Assembly: GCF_014905135.1 (NCBI RefSeq)
Contig: NZ_CP041406.1
Span: 1-64,000, forward strand
Direction of reading: 5' to 3'
DNA from: Sulfurimonas paralvinellae
GTDB taxonomy: Bacteria; Campylobacterota; Campylobacteria; Campylobacterales; Sulfurimonadaceae
Length of the DNA stretch: 64,000 nt
The position numbers and the translations under genes are program-made. Positions 54,927 to 64,000 of the stretch are shown in pieces. The notes under the pieces are model-generated. The model saw only the letters and a program-made list of their open reading frames with translations. It did no database searches and was not told the origin of the DNA. Every line of letters begins with the position of its first letter. Position 1 is the first letter of the stretch.

Positions 54927-55565
54927 ATGAAAAAGATGAGCGTAGCAGAGGCAGCAGAGTTTTTTGGAGTATCCAAAGAGGCAATTCATAACAGAATACG
55001 CAGAGGTTCTTTGAAAAGTTCTCTGGGCAGTGACGGTGTGAAGATGGTTATGGTCGATGAGACGAGGAGTGTGAAAAAAGCAGTCTCAAAAAGAGCTGTC
55101 AAAAACAGTGCAAATGATGATCGTTACTATAAACTGCTCGAAGCACAAAATGCAAAACTTCAAGAGCGCGTGGAAGTGCTTGAAAATGAAACAAGAAGTC
55201 TGCGTGACCAAAAAGAGCAGATGCTTATTGAAGAGCGGCAAAAGATAGAGGCAATCTATAAAGAAAAAGATGAGCAGCTTAAAAATATTCTTCAAACACT
55301 TTCATCAAAATTTATGCTTGGCGCTCCGCTTGAGACAGAAGAAACTCTTGAAGCAGAAATGGTCGAGCTTGAAGAGGAAGAATTAAAAAGTAATGTGATT
55401 TCTCTAAAGAAATATCTAAAATCATCTGGTTTTTCAGAGAAAAAGATGAAAAAAATCAAAAAAAGATTTAAAGAAAAAGCTAAAAATGATGAGAGAATTG
55501 TCATTATAGGAACAAAATATTATCTTGATACAGGGAAATATGATTATAGTGATCTCATAAAATAA
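54927..55565 (+). CDS. HTH and coiled-coil DNA-binding protein
   Basis: A 212-residue protein. The N-terminus has an excisionase/MerR-type helix-turn-helix, MSVAEAAEFFGVSKEAIHNRI, and a basic stretch, followed by a long coiled coil (about 65-125) and a helical, Lys-rich C-terminal domain. It resembles small DNA-binding proteins of Campylobacterota that lack a known target. Ribosome-binding site AAAGGG precedes it. It is in line with yajQ and trkA and may regulate its own region. Confidence 0.7.
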   Translation: MKKMSVAEAAEFFGVSKEAIHNRIRRGSLKSSLGSDGVKMVMVDETRSVKKAVSKRAVKNSANDDRYYKLLEAQNAKLQERVEVLENETRSLRDQKEQMLIEERQKIEAIYKEKDEQLKNILQTLSSKFMLGAPLETEETLEAEMVELEEEELKSNVISLKKYLKSSGFSEKKMKKIKKRFKEKAKNDERIVIIGTKYYLDTGKYDYSDLIK

Positions 55566-55581
55566 TTTTACAGGAAATATA

Positions 55582-56898
55582 ATGAATATCATAATTGCAG
55601 GTGCCGGAAAAGTCGGCTTCAATCTTGCAAAAACTTTGAGTATAGGACATAATGTCACCATTATCGATAAAAACTCAGAAGCACTTCATCGAATTCAGGA
55701 GAGTCTTGACATTATGCCTCTGCGCGGAGATGTTGAAGACTCACAGACATACGCAAATTTTACAGATAAAGATATTGACCTCTTTATTGCCGTCACTAAC
55801 ATTGACAACGTCAATCTCATTTCTATTGTAATGGCAGAAGCTGTTTTAAACATTGACAGAAAGTTTGTGCGCCTGCAAAAACAATTCTTTCATAACAGCG
55901 ACATTAAGAGCAGACTGGGGATAGATACCCTTATTTTTCCTATTCAACTGGCTTCTAAAACAATCTCTTCGCTGCTTGCCTATCCAAAAGCCAACAATGT
56001 GAAATTTTTTAAATATACAGACCATAAACTGATATCGGTAATGGTTTCAAGCCGTTTTGTTCCTCAAAGTTTTCAATCACAGCATTTTAGTATTGTGGGT
56101 ATTGAGCGGAAAAAAGATTTTTTCATTCCTGCTGATGACAGTGTTGAAATTCTTCCAAACGATCTTGTCTATTTTTTCGGACGTGAAGAAGAGATACGGA
56201 ATATTTGTCAAAAACTTGAACTCGATACGAAAAAAGAGATACAGAAATGTGTTGTTTTTGGAGGCGAAGAGCTTGGCGTGTCGATTGCGGGCGAACTTGT
56301 AAAAATTGGACGGGATGTTAAACTGGTAGAGGAAAATTTAGAGCTGTGTGAGCTGGCAGATGAAGCGCTTGGTGGAAAGGTGCCCATTATCAATTCAAAA
56401 TATCGTACGCACGATGTTTTTGAGGATGAAGACCTTGACAGTGCAGATATCTTTATTGCTGCGACAAACAATGATGAATTCAACATTATCAAATGTCTTG
56501 AAGCAAAAGAAAGCGGCATCAAAAAAGTAGTGGCTATCAACAATGAGATGGAGTATTACAACTTGATGCATACACTCGGTATCATTGTCGTGCGCGGTCC
56601 AAAGATAAGTGCCTATAACACCATTATAGAAGAGGTCAGCTCTACGGGCATCGTTATCCAAAAAAGTTATTGCGGGGCTAGAGCAGTTGTCTTTATGCGA
56701 AAGGTCTTTCGAAGTTCCGGACTTGTCAATAAAAAGGTAAAATCTCTTTCAGTAGCAAAATCAAAACTCTTTTATATGCGTAATGAGCAGCTTTATCTGT
56801 TCAATGAAAATATAGTCCTGCAAGAAGATGATCTTGTTGTGGCATTTTGTACCGTGAGAGAGAGTGCAAAAGTGAAGCAGTGGATCTATGAACTATAA
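55582..56898 (+). CDS. trkA: Trk potassium uptake regulator TrkA
   Basis: TrkA is the peripheral NAD(H)-binding regulator of the TrkH potassium channel. The 438-residue protein has two RCK halves, each with a Rossmann motif: IIAGAGKVGFNLAK at 4-17 and VVFGGEELGVSIAGEL near 215-230. The second has GGEELG where GxGxxG is common, so its nucleotide binding may be weak. C-terminal TrkA-C regions follow each half. The end overlaps trkH by eleven bases. Confidence 0.92.
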   Translation: MNIIIAGAGKVGFNLAKTLSIGHNVTIIDKNSEALHRIQESLDIMPLRGDVEDSQTYANFTDKDIDLFIAVTNIDNVNLISIVMAEAVLNIDRKFVRLQKQFFHNSDIKSRLGIDTLIFPIQLASKTISSLLAYPKANNVKFFKYTDHKLISVMVSSRFVPQSFQSQHFSIVGIERKKDFFIPADDSVEILPNDLVYFFGREEEIRNICQKLELDTKKEIQKCVVFGGEELGVSIAGELVKIGRDVKLVEENLELCELADEALGGKVPIINSKYRTHDVFEDEDLDSADIFIAATNNDEFNIIKCLEAKESGIKKVVAINNEMEYYNLMHTLGIIVVRGPKISAYNTIIEEVSSTGIVIQKSYCGARAVVFMRKVFRSSGLVNKKVKSLSVAKSKLFYMRNEQLYLFNENIVLQEDDLVVAFCTVRESAKVKQWIYEL

Positions 56899-58330
56899 AA
56901 ATATTACCAAGATACTCTCTATTATCGGGGTGACTATCTCTGCTATATTTTTGCTCGATATAGTTGTCGGATTGATCTATAAAGAGGATTATATGAAGTT
57001 TTTACTCTATGATGCTCTTTTTTTCTTTGTCAACCTAACGATCTGGCTTTTTTTGCGACAACATGAGCTCAATTTAAAGATAAAAGAGAGTATCTTAGTT
57101 GTTAACCTGTTATGGCTGCTTTTAGGTGTTGCCGGTGCGATGCCGATTATTCTCTATACGGATGTCTCCTATGCTTCTGCATTTTTTGAAGCTATCAGCG
57201 GATTTACAACAACGGGAGCCACTGTTTATACAGATATAGAATCACTGCCGCATATGATACTTTTTCACAGGAGTCTGATGCACTGGCTTGGAGGGCTTGG
57301 GGTCATTGTTTTAGGTGTCGGGCTGCTCTCTATGATAAATCCGACGGGTTCCTTGTCGCTTTTTAAAGCGGAATCGACAGGCGTACAGCTTGAAAAGCTT
57401 ACGCCAAAGATAAAAGATACAGCGCTGAGCCTGTGGCTTGTCTACTTCGTTCTTACCTTTGTAGATATGCTCTTTTTGAAGTTTTTCGGTATGAGCTGGT
57501 TCGATGCGCTCAATCACGCTTTTTCAACGATATCGACAGGCGGTTTTTCAACAAAAAACAGCTCTATGGGTTACTTCACGCAAGATGGCATCATCTGGAC
57601 GACAACGATTTTTATGCTGCTTGCCGGTATAAATTTTCTGGCACATCTCAAGCTCTATCATAAAGATGTTTCAGGTTATAAAAGTGAAGAGGTGCGATGG
57701 TATCTGTTCATCTTTTTAGCTTTGAGTCTTGCTTTGAGTCTTGTACATATGGATATTAGCGGAGATGGCTTCTATGATGCGCTGAAACACTCAAGCTTTA
57801 CCATCGCTTCTGTAATGACGACAACTGGTTTTGCGACTATAGATTACGGTTCATGGTCTCATCTTGCTATTGCTATCATCTTTGTAGGTCTTTTAATGGG
57901 CGGTAATGCAGGCTCGACGGCTGGGGGCATTAAGATCATTCGCCATGTTATTATCTTTAAAACGCTCGCTTCGGAACTCAGACGTATCTTGCATCCAAAT
58001 ACCATTATATCGGTCTTTGTCGATGGTCTGAAACAAAAAGAGAGAATCCTCTCCTCGACCTTTGGTTTTTTTACGCTCTTTATGATTACCGTAGCTGTTG
58101 TAACCATCTACATTTATGCACGTGGTTATGATGCCATGAGTGCCATTTCAGGAGCTTTTGCTCTTGTTGGTAATGTCGGTCCGGGGTTTTCTCTTGTAGG
58201 TCCTTCGGATAACTTTGGATTCTTTAGTGATTTTGACAAACTTTTCTTTTCGTTGGCTATGATTATTGGAAGATTGGAGTGCTATACGGTCTTTGTGTTG
58301 CTTAGTAGCTCTTTTTGGAAGAAATTTTAG
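56888..58330 (+). CDS. trkH: Trk potassium uptake channel TrkH
   Basis: The 480-residue polytopic protein has four pore-loop repeats with selectivity-filter-like segments: SGFTTTGATV, FSTISTGGFST, MTTTGFATI and GNVGPGF. Conserved LMHWLGGLGVIVLGVGLL and GGNAGSTAGGIKI loops confirm TrkH. It forms the membrane pore for K+ uptake, gated by TrkA encoded upstream with overlapping start. Identification is secure. Confidence 0.94.
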   Translation: MNYKNITKILSIIGVTISAIFLLDIVVGLIYKEDYMKFLLYDALFFFVNLTIWLFLRQHELNLKIKESILVVNLLWLLLGVAGAMPIILYTDVSYASAFFEAISGFTTTGATVYTDIESLPHMILFHRSLMHWLGGLGVIVLGVGLLSMINPTGSLSLFKAESTGVQLEKLTPKIKDTALSLWLVYFVLTFVDMLFLKFFGMSWFDALNHAFSTISTGGFSTKNSSMGYFTQDGIIWTTTIFMLLAGINFLAHLKLYHKDVSGYKSEEVRWYLFIFLALSLALSLVHMDISGDGFYDALKHSSFTIASVMTTTGFATIDYGSWSHLAIAIIFVGLLMGGNAGSTAGGIKIIRHVIIFKTLASELRRILHPNTIISVFVDGLKQKERILSSTFGFFTLFMITVAVVTIYIYARGYDAMSAISGAFALVGNVGPGFSLVGPSDNFGFFSDFDKLFFSLAMIIGRLECYTVFVLLSSSFWKKF

Positions 58331-58428
58331 GATTTTTTGATAAAAACACTCCATTTGATTCGATTTGTGCAATAATTATAAAAAGGTTTGAACAGATACC
58401 CGTAAATAACTAGAAAGTATAAAAAAAG

Positions 58429-59802
58429 ATGATACGAAAACATGCAACAGAGCAGACAGCCATTTTCTTTAGTGTTGCCAAGTGGGTAGTTTTGTCTTCC
58501 ATCATCGGTGTCGCAATTGGAGCGACCGTTACGCTTTTTTTAAATATTTTAGCCTATAGCGAATCTTCACGCTCGCTACTTCCTTTTGATTTTTACTATC
58601 TTCTTCCTCTTGCATTGATTTTGAGTGTCTGGTTGACAAAAACCTTTGCACCAAGTGCCGAAGGGCATGGAACGGAGAAGGTTATCTCAGCCGTGCATAA
58701 ACAAGATGGGCAAATAGATGTTTCTGTCATTCCAGTAAAAACTTTGACAACGGTTTTGACGATCTTTGCCGGTGGTTCTGTGGGGAAAGAGGGACCGGGT
58801 GCACAGATAGGTGCAGGTGTGGCTTCTGTTATCTCAAAACTGCTGAAATTTAATAAACAAGACAGAAAAAAACTTGTCATCTGTGGTATCAGTGCAGGTT
58901 TCGCTACTGTTTTTGGAACACCGATCGCCGGAGCGATATTTGGTGTGGAAGTGCTTATCATCGGTGTTATTATGTATGATGTACTTTTACCTTCTTTTAT
59001 CGCCGGTTTTGCGGCTTTTACAACAGCGCAGTTTTTGGGAATTGAGTATACCTACTATGACCTGCACTTTTTCCAAGATGTCTCTTTGGATCTGGTACTT
59101 ATTCTAAAAGTTGTTCTTGCAGGACTCTTTTTTGGTTTTGTCTCTGATCTGACGATAACAGCAATCTCCCATACTCACAGCTATATTAAAAAAATTAAGG
59201 TCAGCTCTTATATTAAAGCATTTGTTGGTGGTCTTGTTATTGTCGGATTGACACTCGTTTTTGGAGAGCAGTACATTGGATTGGGGCTTGGTACTATCAG
59301 TGACGCACTCAATCCAAACCCGATGCTCTCAGAAAATATTCACTGGTATACATTCATTCTAAAAACAATTTTTACCTCACTCTCTTTGGGTGCCGGAGGT
59401 AGCGGCGGTGTCATTACTCCTATCTTTTATATCGGAGCGACAAGCGGGAATTTTCTTGGTTCTGTCATCTCTCCTGAACATATACCTCTTTTTGCAGCAC
59501 TTGGGTTTGTGAGCGTCGTTGCGGCAACGACAAACACGCCTATTGCATCAACGATTATGGCTGTTGAGCTGTTTGGAATAGATATCGCCCATTATGCCGC
59601 TCTTGCAGCAGTTATCAGCTTTTTGATTTCTGGGCATAGAAGTATTTTTTCATCACAGATATTGGCAATGAGAAAGTCAGAGATGCTGAGTGTGAAGATA
59701 GGTGAAGAGGTAGAGCATATCAACATCTCGCTTGAAGAGCATGAGATGGATAAGATCGAGAAGCTCAGAAGAAAGCTTCATAAAAAGAACAAGAAAAAAT
59801 AG
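58429..59802 (+). CDS. ClC-family chloride channel or antiporter
   Basis: A 457-residue ClC protein with about eleven membrane helices. The gating Glu is present in GSVGKEGPGAQIGAG near 118-132, and GGSGGVITPIFYIGA corresponds to GxFxP. The first anion-site motif GSGIP is replaced by EGHGTEK, putting His where the central Ser is usual and removing the Pro; this variation can alter anion preference. A C-terminal cytoplasmic tail of about 60 residues is highly charged. Whether it is a channel or a 2Cl-/H+ exchanger is undecided. Confidence 0.85.
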   Translation: MIRKHATEQTAIFFSVAKWVVLSSIIGVAIGATVTLFLNILAYSESSRSLLPFDFYYLLPLALILSVWLTKTFAPSAEGHGTEKVISAVHKQDGQIDVSVIPVKTLTTVLTIFAGGSVGKEGPGAQIGAGVASVISKLLKFNKQDRKKLVICGISAGFATVFGTPIAGAIFGVEVLIIGVIMYDVLLPSFIAGFAAFTTAQFLGIEYTYYDLHFFQDVSLDLVLILKVVLAGLFFGFVSDLTITAISHTHSYIKKIKVSSYIKAFVGGLVIVGLTLVFGEQYIGLGLGTISDALNPNPMLSENIHWYTFILKTIFTSLSLGAGGSGGVITPIFYIGATSGNFLGSVISPEHIPLFAALGFVSVVAATTNTPIASTIMAVELFGIDIAHYAALAAVISFLISGHRSIFSSQILAMRKSEMLSVKIGEEVEHINISLEEHEMDKIEKLRRKLHKKNKKK

Positions 59803-59806
59803 AACT

Positions 59807-60628
59807 CTATTCTTGTAACATTCGTACCTCACGTTGCGGAAAAGGAATGCTTATATTCTCTTTTTGCAGTGCATTGAAAATTCCCAAGTTGACTTCATAC
59901 TGTGTTTTAAAGAAACTTTTTGTCGGTGCCCAGTATCTGTAAGCGATATCTATAGAACTGTCATTGAATTTTTCTATACCTACTATCGCTTCATTCTCTT
60001 TGTTGATATCTTTGTGTTGATTGAGCGTTTGTGTTATTGTTGTTATAGCGTGTGTTACATCACTGTCGTAAGCGATGCCGACACTTCCCTCGACTATACG
60101 AAAGGCAAATGAGTTTACAAGAATATCACCGATCATATACTTGTTAGGGATGGTTATCTGCTCGCCGTCTTCATTAACCAAAACGGTGTAGGCAAGTTTT
60201 ATATCTTCTACTTCTCCATAGACATCATGAATAGTGATCGTATCCCCTATCTTGAAGGGTTTCGTGATGATGAGAACGATGCCTGCTGCAAAGTTGGAAA
60301 CACTTCCTTGGAGTGCGAGACCGGCTGTGAGTGAGATTGCACCGAGTGCGGCAATAAATGGAGCGATTGAGATGCCGAGTTTTCCAAGCGCCAACACAGC
60401 CATCATGGCGATAACTAAAAAACGTACCAGATTTGCAGTGAATTTACTAACTGTTTCATCAAGATTTTTCTTTAGTAACAGACGCAGGGTTATCTTATGG
60501 ACATATTTTGCGGCTATAACACCAATGACCATAATAAGAACAGCACCTATGATTTGCAGTGAATAGTTCGCTAAGAACTCCATCATCACATCATAAAATT
60601 TATTTATTTTCTGTAATTGTTCATTCAT
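59807..60628 (-). CDS. Small-conductance mechanosensitive channel MscS
   Basis: A 273-residue MscS with three membrane helices in the first 115 residues; the pore helix reads LGAISLTAGLALQGSVSNFAAGI (key part LALQGSVSNFAAG). The cytoplasmic beta domain follows with GDTITIHDVYGEVEDI and IPNKYMIGDILVNS. It opens on membrane tension and releases solutes. Ribosome-binding site AAAGGAAA precedes the start. It groups with potassium and anion transporters, consistent with osmotic adaptation. Confidence 0.92.
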   Translation of the reverse strand: MNEQLQKINKFYDVMMEFLANYSLQIIGAVLIMVIGVIAAKYVHKITLRLLLKKNLDETVSKFTANLVRFLVIAMMAVLALGKLGISIAPFIAALGAISLTAGLALQGSVSNFAAGIVLIITKPFKIGDTITIHDVYGEVEDIKLAYTVLVNEDGEQITIPNKYMIGDILVNSFAFRIVEGSVGIAYDSDVTHAITTITQTLNQHKDINKENEAIVGIEKFNDSSIDIAYRYWAPTKSFFKTQYEVNLGIFNALQKENISIPFPQREVRMLQE

Positions 60629-60640
60629 CTTTTGTTTCCT

Positions 60641-62563
60641 TTAAAGATCATCCATTGTTAGTCGCAATCCCTTGATATGTGAGACGGGATAAGAAAAAGT
60701 GAGTCCATGCCCTTGCCCTGTAATATCGAGTTTTGTCATAACGGATTCTATAATTTTATCGACATTTTTTGTCTTTGTTATAAACATCAGGTTGGAATCG
60801 GTTGCATTTGTGTGCAGACGGTTATAGAAGTTGTCCATCTGCGTTAAACCCATACCATGGGCTTCCATAATAGTTACGCCGCGTGCTCCTGCCTCACGTG
60901 CGGCAAGAAGCGCCTCTTGGGTTTTTTCTTTTGGAACGATAACATGCACGGCAGAAAAGGCCATGTCATAAGAGTGTGATTTGTCTGTCCCTTCGACATT
61001 GATGGTTGAGAGTTTCATATTGTGGACATCTTCGAGTGCATGTCGCAGTTCATTCATGTGCAGCTCTTCTTTTTCATGTTCACCTTTGACACCCATCCTT
61101 TCGGTAATAAGACCATAAAGCATGACCGTTATCATGGGGAACAAAGAAGCAAAAGCAATCAGCCCGAAACCATCTATGAGCGGATCACGATTGGGTATAT
61201 TTGTTGCAAGACCGAGACCGATGGCTGCAACAAGCGGAACAGTGACTGTAGAGGTTGTTACTCCGCCGCTGTCGTAAGCGATAGGAACGATGTACTTTGG
61301 TGCAAGAAAAGTAAGCACGATAACAAAGAGGTATCCTGCCATAATATAGTAGACGATCTCTCCACCCACAACGATTCTGTATGCCCCGAGTGCAATACCG
61401 ATGGCAACACCAAGGGCAACGAAAATGCGTAAAACGAAGTCATTGATCCTGCCGTCACTGATCTCTTTTGCCTTGCGTGCAATGGCGGTAAGAGAGGGTT
61501 CCGCCATAGTTGTGGAAAAACCGATGAGAAAACCAAAAGCGTAGATGATTATGTTGTTGTCATACTGCGTCAGCTCAAAGGCCATAGTCTCACCAACTGA
61601 GAAAAGCCCCATCTCTAAACCGACAATAAAGGCATCGAGACCAATGATAACAAGAGTAAAACCGATGATGACCTGCTTGATATTTTCTATCTTCTTTTTC
61701 AGGATCACGTACTGGAAGAAGAGAATGACACCAAGTATGGGAATAACATCACTGACTACACCTAAAAGACCTTTTAAAAGTGTGAGTGGATCGAACTGCA
61801 TCTCTACTTTTTCAATGCTTTCAATAACAGGAGGCAGGAGTGTTTGTGTTGGGTCGACGAATTCATAGACGACAATGCCGTAAAGCTGTACGAAGATCAT
61901 AGGTGTCAGTGAGGCAAAGGCAATGAGTCCAAATCCGTCAAGAACCGGATTGCGTCCTTTAATGGTTGAGGAGAGGCCAATGCCAAGGGCGGCAACAAGA
62001 GGAACGGTTACTGTTGATGTTGTCACACCGCCAAGATCATAGGCTAGACCGACAATTTCCTGTGGTGCAAAGGCAGTTGCTGCAACGACCAATATATAGC
62101 CGCTGATAATGTAGTAATGGATGGGATGGCCTTTGATGATACGCCAGACACCAAGGATGATAGCAAAGCCGACAGAAAAGGCAACGACAGTTCGTAAGAT
62201 TGTTGCATCAATACGTCCGTCACTGATAGAAGCGGCTTTATCGGCAATGACAATAAGTGCCGGTTCGGCGATTGTCGTACCAAAACCTATCATAAAGCCA
62301 AAGATAAGCATCCAAAAGGTTGAGCCTTTATGTGCAAATTCACTTGCAAGCCCTTCACCAACTGGAAAGATACCAACTTCAAGTCCAAGTAAAAATACTG
62401 CCAGACCGACACCGACTATGGCAAGGCCGATGGCAGTGGAGAGCCAATGTTCAGGTATGCTTTGGATAATGGCGAGCTGAAAGAACATAATAACAAGAAC
62501 AATAGGCAAAAGGTCTCGAAAAGACTCTTTTAGCAGTTGTAAAAAGGTTCGGATGTTTAACAA
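60641..62563 (-). CDS. Tandem DUF1538 membrane protein fused to a PII-like domain
   Basis: A 640-residue protein. Two similar membrane halves (about 10-245 and 262-490) each contain [22 protein letters not shown] or [11 protein letters not shown], and [15 protein letters not shown], so the transporter is an internal duplication. After a hydrophilic linker, residues about 532-640 form a PII-like domain: [33 protein letters not shown] and later [17 protein letters not shown]-like text ([13 protein letters not shown]). DUF1538 transporters have no known substrate; the PII fold suggests regulation by a nucleotide, bicarbonate or metabolite. The start is TTG 62563, with AGGGG upstream. Confidence 0.85.
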   Translation of the reverse strand: MLNIRTFLQLLKESFRDLLPIVLVIMFFQLAIIQSIPEHWLSTAIGLAIVGVGLAVFLLGLEVGIFPVGEGLASEFAHKGSTFWMLIFGFMIGFGTTIAEPALIVIADKAASISDGRIDATILRTVVAFSVGFAIILGVWRIIKGHPIHYYIISGYILVVAATAFAPQEIVGLAYDLGGVTTSTVTVPLVAALGIGLSSTIKGRNPVLDGFGLIAFASLTPMIFVQLYGIVVYEFVDPTQTLLPPVIESIEKVEMQFDPLTLLKGLLGVVSDVIPILGVILFFQYVILKKKIENIKQVIIGFTLVIIGLDAFIVGLEMGLFSVGETMAFELTQYDNNIIIYAFGFLIGFSTTMAEPSLTAIARKAKEISDGRINDFVLRIFVALGVAIGIALGAYRIVVGGEIVYYIMAGYLFVIVLTFLAPKYIVPIAYDSGGVTTSTVTVPLVAAIGLGLATNIPNRDPLIDGFGLIAFASLFPMITVMLYGLITERMGVKGEHEKEELHMNELRHALEDVHNMKLSTINVEGTDKSHSYDMAFSAVHVIVPKEKTQEALLAAREAGARGVTIMEAHGMGLTQMDNFYNRLHTNATDSNLMFITKTKNVDKIIESVMTKLDITGQGHGLTFSYPVSHIKGLRLTMDDL

Positions 62564-62619
62564 ACTTTATACCCCTGTTTTTTTAATCTAATAATAACAA
62601 AAATTACTATGATTCTTGC

Positions 62620-62625
62620 TATACT
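62620..62625 (+). promoter_or_regulatory. -10 element for a near-leaderless cobU transcript
   Basis: TATACT ends six bases before the cobU ATG; no ribosome-binding site or cobalamin riboswitch is visible in the short divergent gap. Confidence 0.45.
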
Positions 62626-62631
62626 TATAGA

Positions 62632-63129
62632 ATGAAAGTTTTATTTATAGGCGGAATTAAGAGTGGAAAATCTCTTAATGCGGAAAAGTACATTCAAAAG
62701 ATATCAAAAGCAAAGCCGGTATACCTCGCTACTACCGAGTTTATTGATGATGAAACAAAGCAGAGAATCCAGCAGCATCAAAAACAGCGCAGTGATAACT
62801 TCATAACGGTTGAAGAAGCATTGGTACTATCAGATGAGATAGAAAAACATGAAAAAACCGCTGTTTTGGTGGAATGTTTAAGTGTCTGGGTAAACAATAT
62901 GCTCTATCATGAAAAATCTTTTGAGGATATGCAAGAAGAGATAAACAAGGTGATGATGCAAGAGAGAGATGTTGTTTTTGTTATCAATGATGTTAGCTGC
63001 GGTGTTATACCTGAAAATGCACTTGCGAGAAAGTTTGTCGATGTAAATGGCAAGATAGCACAGTTGGTTGCTGCTGAGTGTGATGAGGTCTATCATGTCG
63101 TTGCAGGTATCGCAACAAAAATAAAATGA
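62632..63129 (+). CDS. cobU: Adenosylcobinamide kinase/guanylyltransferase CobU
   Basis: CobU phosphorylates adenosylcobinamide and attaches GMP in the nucleotide-loop stage of cobalamin synthesis. The 165-residue protein has the P-loop GGIKSGKS at 7-14 and RIQQHQKQR near 44-52, whose His is the likely guanylylation site; LVECLSVWVNN matches the family. It overlaps cobS by four bases. Confidence 0.9.
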   Translation: MKVLFIGGIKSGKSLNAEKYIQKISKAKPVYLATTEFIDDETKQRIQQHQKQRSDNFITVEEALVLSDEIEKHEKTAVLVECLSVWVNNMLYHEKSFEDMQEEINKVMMQERDVVFVINDVSCGVIPENALARKFVDVNGKIAQLVAAECDEVYHVVAGIATKIK

Positions 63130-63854
63130 GCAAGGTTTTAAAAGGGTTTGCATTGTCGCTCTCAATGTTGACGACACTGCCGTTTTTTAGAGTGCATGAC
63201 TTTTACAAAGGCATCAACGGCTATGCCGTGATGTTCTATCCTCTTGTAGGTTTCATTCTGGGATCTGTTTTGTATGGAGTTTATGCTCTATTAATGTCAT
63301 ATTTTCCTCATTTTCATCTTGCTGCGATTATCTTTGCTCTGTGGGTTGTTTTAACAGGGGCACTGCATCTCGATGGTTTTGCCGATACAATCGATGGGCT
63401 ATTTGTGCCAAAAGAGAGAGCTTTGGAAGTGATGAAAGACCCTCATAACGGTGGTATGGGCGTGACGTTCAGCGTTGTGTTTCTTATTTTAAAAGCCTCT
63501 TCGCTTGTCGCTCTGCCAAATTATGCCTATGCGCTCTTGCCTCTTGTCCTGTTGTTACCACGCCTAATGATTGTCTTTTGCATCTATTTTTTCCCTTATG
63601 TATCCGGCGGAATGAGCACAATCGCCAAAGAAGAGCTGCAAAGCACTCAGGTATTCATGGCATCATTATATAGTTTGCTATTTATTTTTTTATATAACGG
63701 ATGGTTTTTGTTGATCGGTGCAGTTGTGCTGCTGTTACTTGTCAAACGATTTTTTATAAAACGTTATGGCGGTTTTACCGGTGATATCTATGGTTTTACC
63801 ATTGAAGTGACGGAGTTATTATTGCTGAACTTAATCATTTTGGGCCTTGCGTGA
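63126..63854 (+). CDS. cobS: Adenosylcobinamide-GDP ribazoletransferase CobS
   Basis: CobS joins alpha-ribazole (phosphate) to adenosylcobinamide-GDP at the membrane. The 242-residue polytopic protein has GALHLDGFADTIDGL near 79-93, a hallmark with metal-binding Asp residues, then MKDPHNGGMGVTFSVV and the C-terminal GGFTGDIYGFTIEVTELL. Overlaps cobU at the start and cobC at the end, showing a compact cobalamin operon. Confidence 0.93.
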   Translation: MSKVLKGFALSLSMLTTLPFFRVHDFYKGINGYAVMFYPLVGFILGSVLYGVYALLMSYFPHFHLAAIIFALWVVLTGALHLDGFADTIDGLFVPKERALEVMKDPHNGGMGVTFSVVFLILKASSLVALPNYAYALLPLVLLLPRLMIVFCIYFFPYVSGGMSTIAKEELQSTQVFMASLYSLLFIFLYNGWFLLIGAVVLLLLVKRFFIKRYGGFTGDIYGFTIEVTELLLLNLIILGLA

Positions 63855-64000
63855 AGATAACACTTGTGCGTCATACAGAAGTCGATGAGAAGTATCATAA
63901 AAAATATAATGGGCATATCGACATAGGACTCTCACGCAGAGGCATTGAGCAGGCAGAGGCTTTGGCAGCACTTTTGAAAGATGAACTGTTCGATCTGGTG
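63851..64000 (+). CDS. cobC: Histidine phosphatase, probable alpha-ribazole phosphatase CobC (truncated by window end)
   Basis: Only the first 50 codons are present. GTG 63851 overlaps the cobS stop (GTGA). KITLVRHTEVD contains the RH active-site motif of the histidine-phosphatase superfamily, and YNGHIDIGLSRRGIEQAEALA matches its N-terminus (in part). In this position it most likely removes phosphate from alpha-ribazole phosphate or adenosylcobalamin phosphate. The gene continues beyond base 64000. Confidence 0.75.
   Translation, partial: MKITLVRHTEVDEKYHKKYNGHIDIGLSRRGIEQAEALAALLKDELFDLV

Noticed and set aside
59785-59822. Possible terminator between the ClC and mscS genes
   Set aside because: The repeats (ACAAG/CTTGT, AATAGA/TCTATT) have a large bulge and a two-base loop, and no T-tract; too weak to list.
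62564-62631. Cobalamin riboswitch before cobU
   Set aside because: The gap is only 68 bases and has no B12-box-like sequence or room for the structure.

Overview
The window reads as the start of a Campylobacterota chromosome, most like Sulfurimonas or a close sulfur-oxidising relative. The reasons are the dnaA-dnaN-gyrB opening, flavin-dependent thymidylate synthase (ThyX), sigma-54 flagellar promoters of the TTGGAAC type, heavy use of c-di-GMP and RND genes, and low-to-middling G+C. This genus call is inference from gene content; no 16S rRNA gene is present. Genes are dense, with no stretch over about 200 bases outside a gene. I saw no tRNA, rRNA, CRISPR array or insertion sequence.

Layout. 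1-5077: dnaA, dnaN, gyrB and a probable oriC, with perfect DnaA boxes before dnaA and boxes plus DnaA-trio-like repeats between dnaA and dnaN. 5078-19945: housekeeping and small unknown genes (a degenerate GGDEF/EAL protein, queF, CCA-adding enzyme, typA, YheT-type hydrolase, nrdB, nitrilase-family protein, pcm, thyX, PhnA-type protein, dgt, a DUF481-like barrel, a chemoreceptor, rpsU). 20092-28503: a metal-handling island with an ArsR repressor and its palindrome, a Met/Cys-rich cytochrome c, an SO_0444-type permease, a His-rich exported protein, a DUF302 protein and a complete HME-RND pump. 28504-32523: a two-component system flanked by two exported-protein genes whose promoters share a 35-bp block with an 11-bp-phased GCTAA direct repeat. 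32524-36748: an exported protein, then dnaG interrupted by an intein, then a CopD-like membrane protein.

36814-45780: a small GGDEF-like protein, the hook operons (fliK, flgD, flgE-like, flgE) with two sigma-54 promoters, purT, a 2-hydroxyacid dehydrogenase and a YqaA-type membrane protein. 45948-49916: a fumarate reductase/succinate dehydrogenase-like flavoprotein and Fe-S protein without a membrane subunit, then a sirohaem reductase. 50116-54914: a TonB-dependent receptor, a small periplasmic protein and a membrane GGDEF-EAL enzyme in one overlapping operon, followed by the c-di-GMP-binding-family protein YajQ. 54927-62563: an HTH/coiled-coil protein, TrkA, TrkH, a ClC transporter, MscS and a double-DUF1538 membrane protein fused to a PII-like domain. 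62632-64000: the cobalamin nucleotide-loop genes cobU, cobS and a truncated cobC.

The most notable signals are: a LAGLIDADG intein placed exactly before the last zinc-binding cysteine of DnaG; a decayed 51-base copy of dnaG about 1 kb upstream that now forms a transcription terminator; the receptor/periplasmic/GGDEF-EAL operon, which looks like an outer-membrane-to-c-di-GMP relay; the TCS with its visible operator pair; the DUF1538-PII fusion; and a FrdA-like protein with Gln in place of the FAD-linking His.
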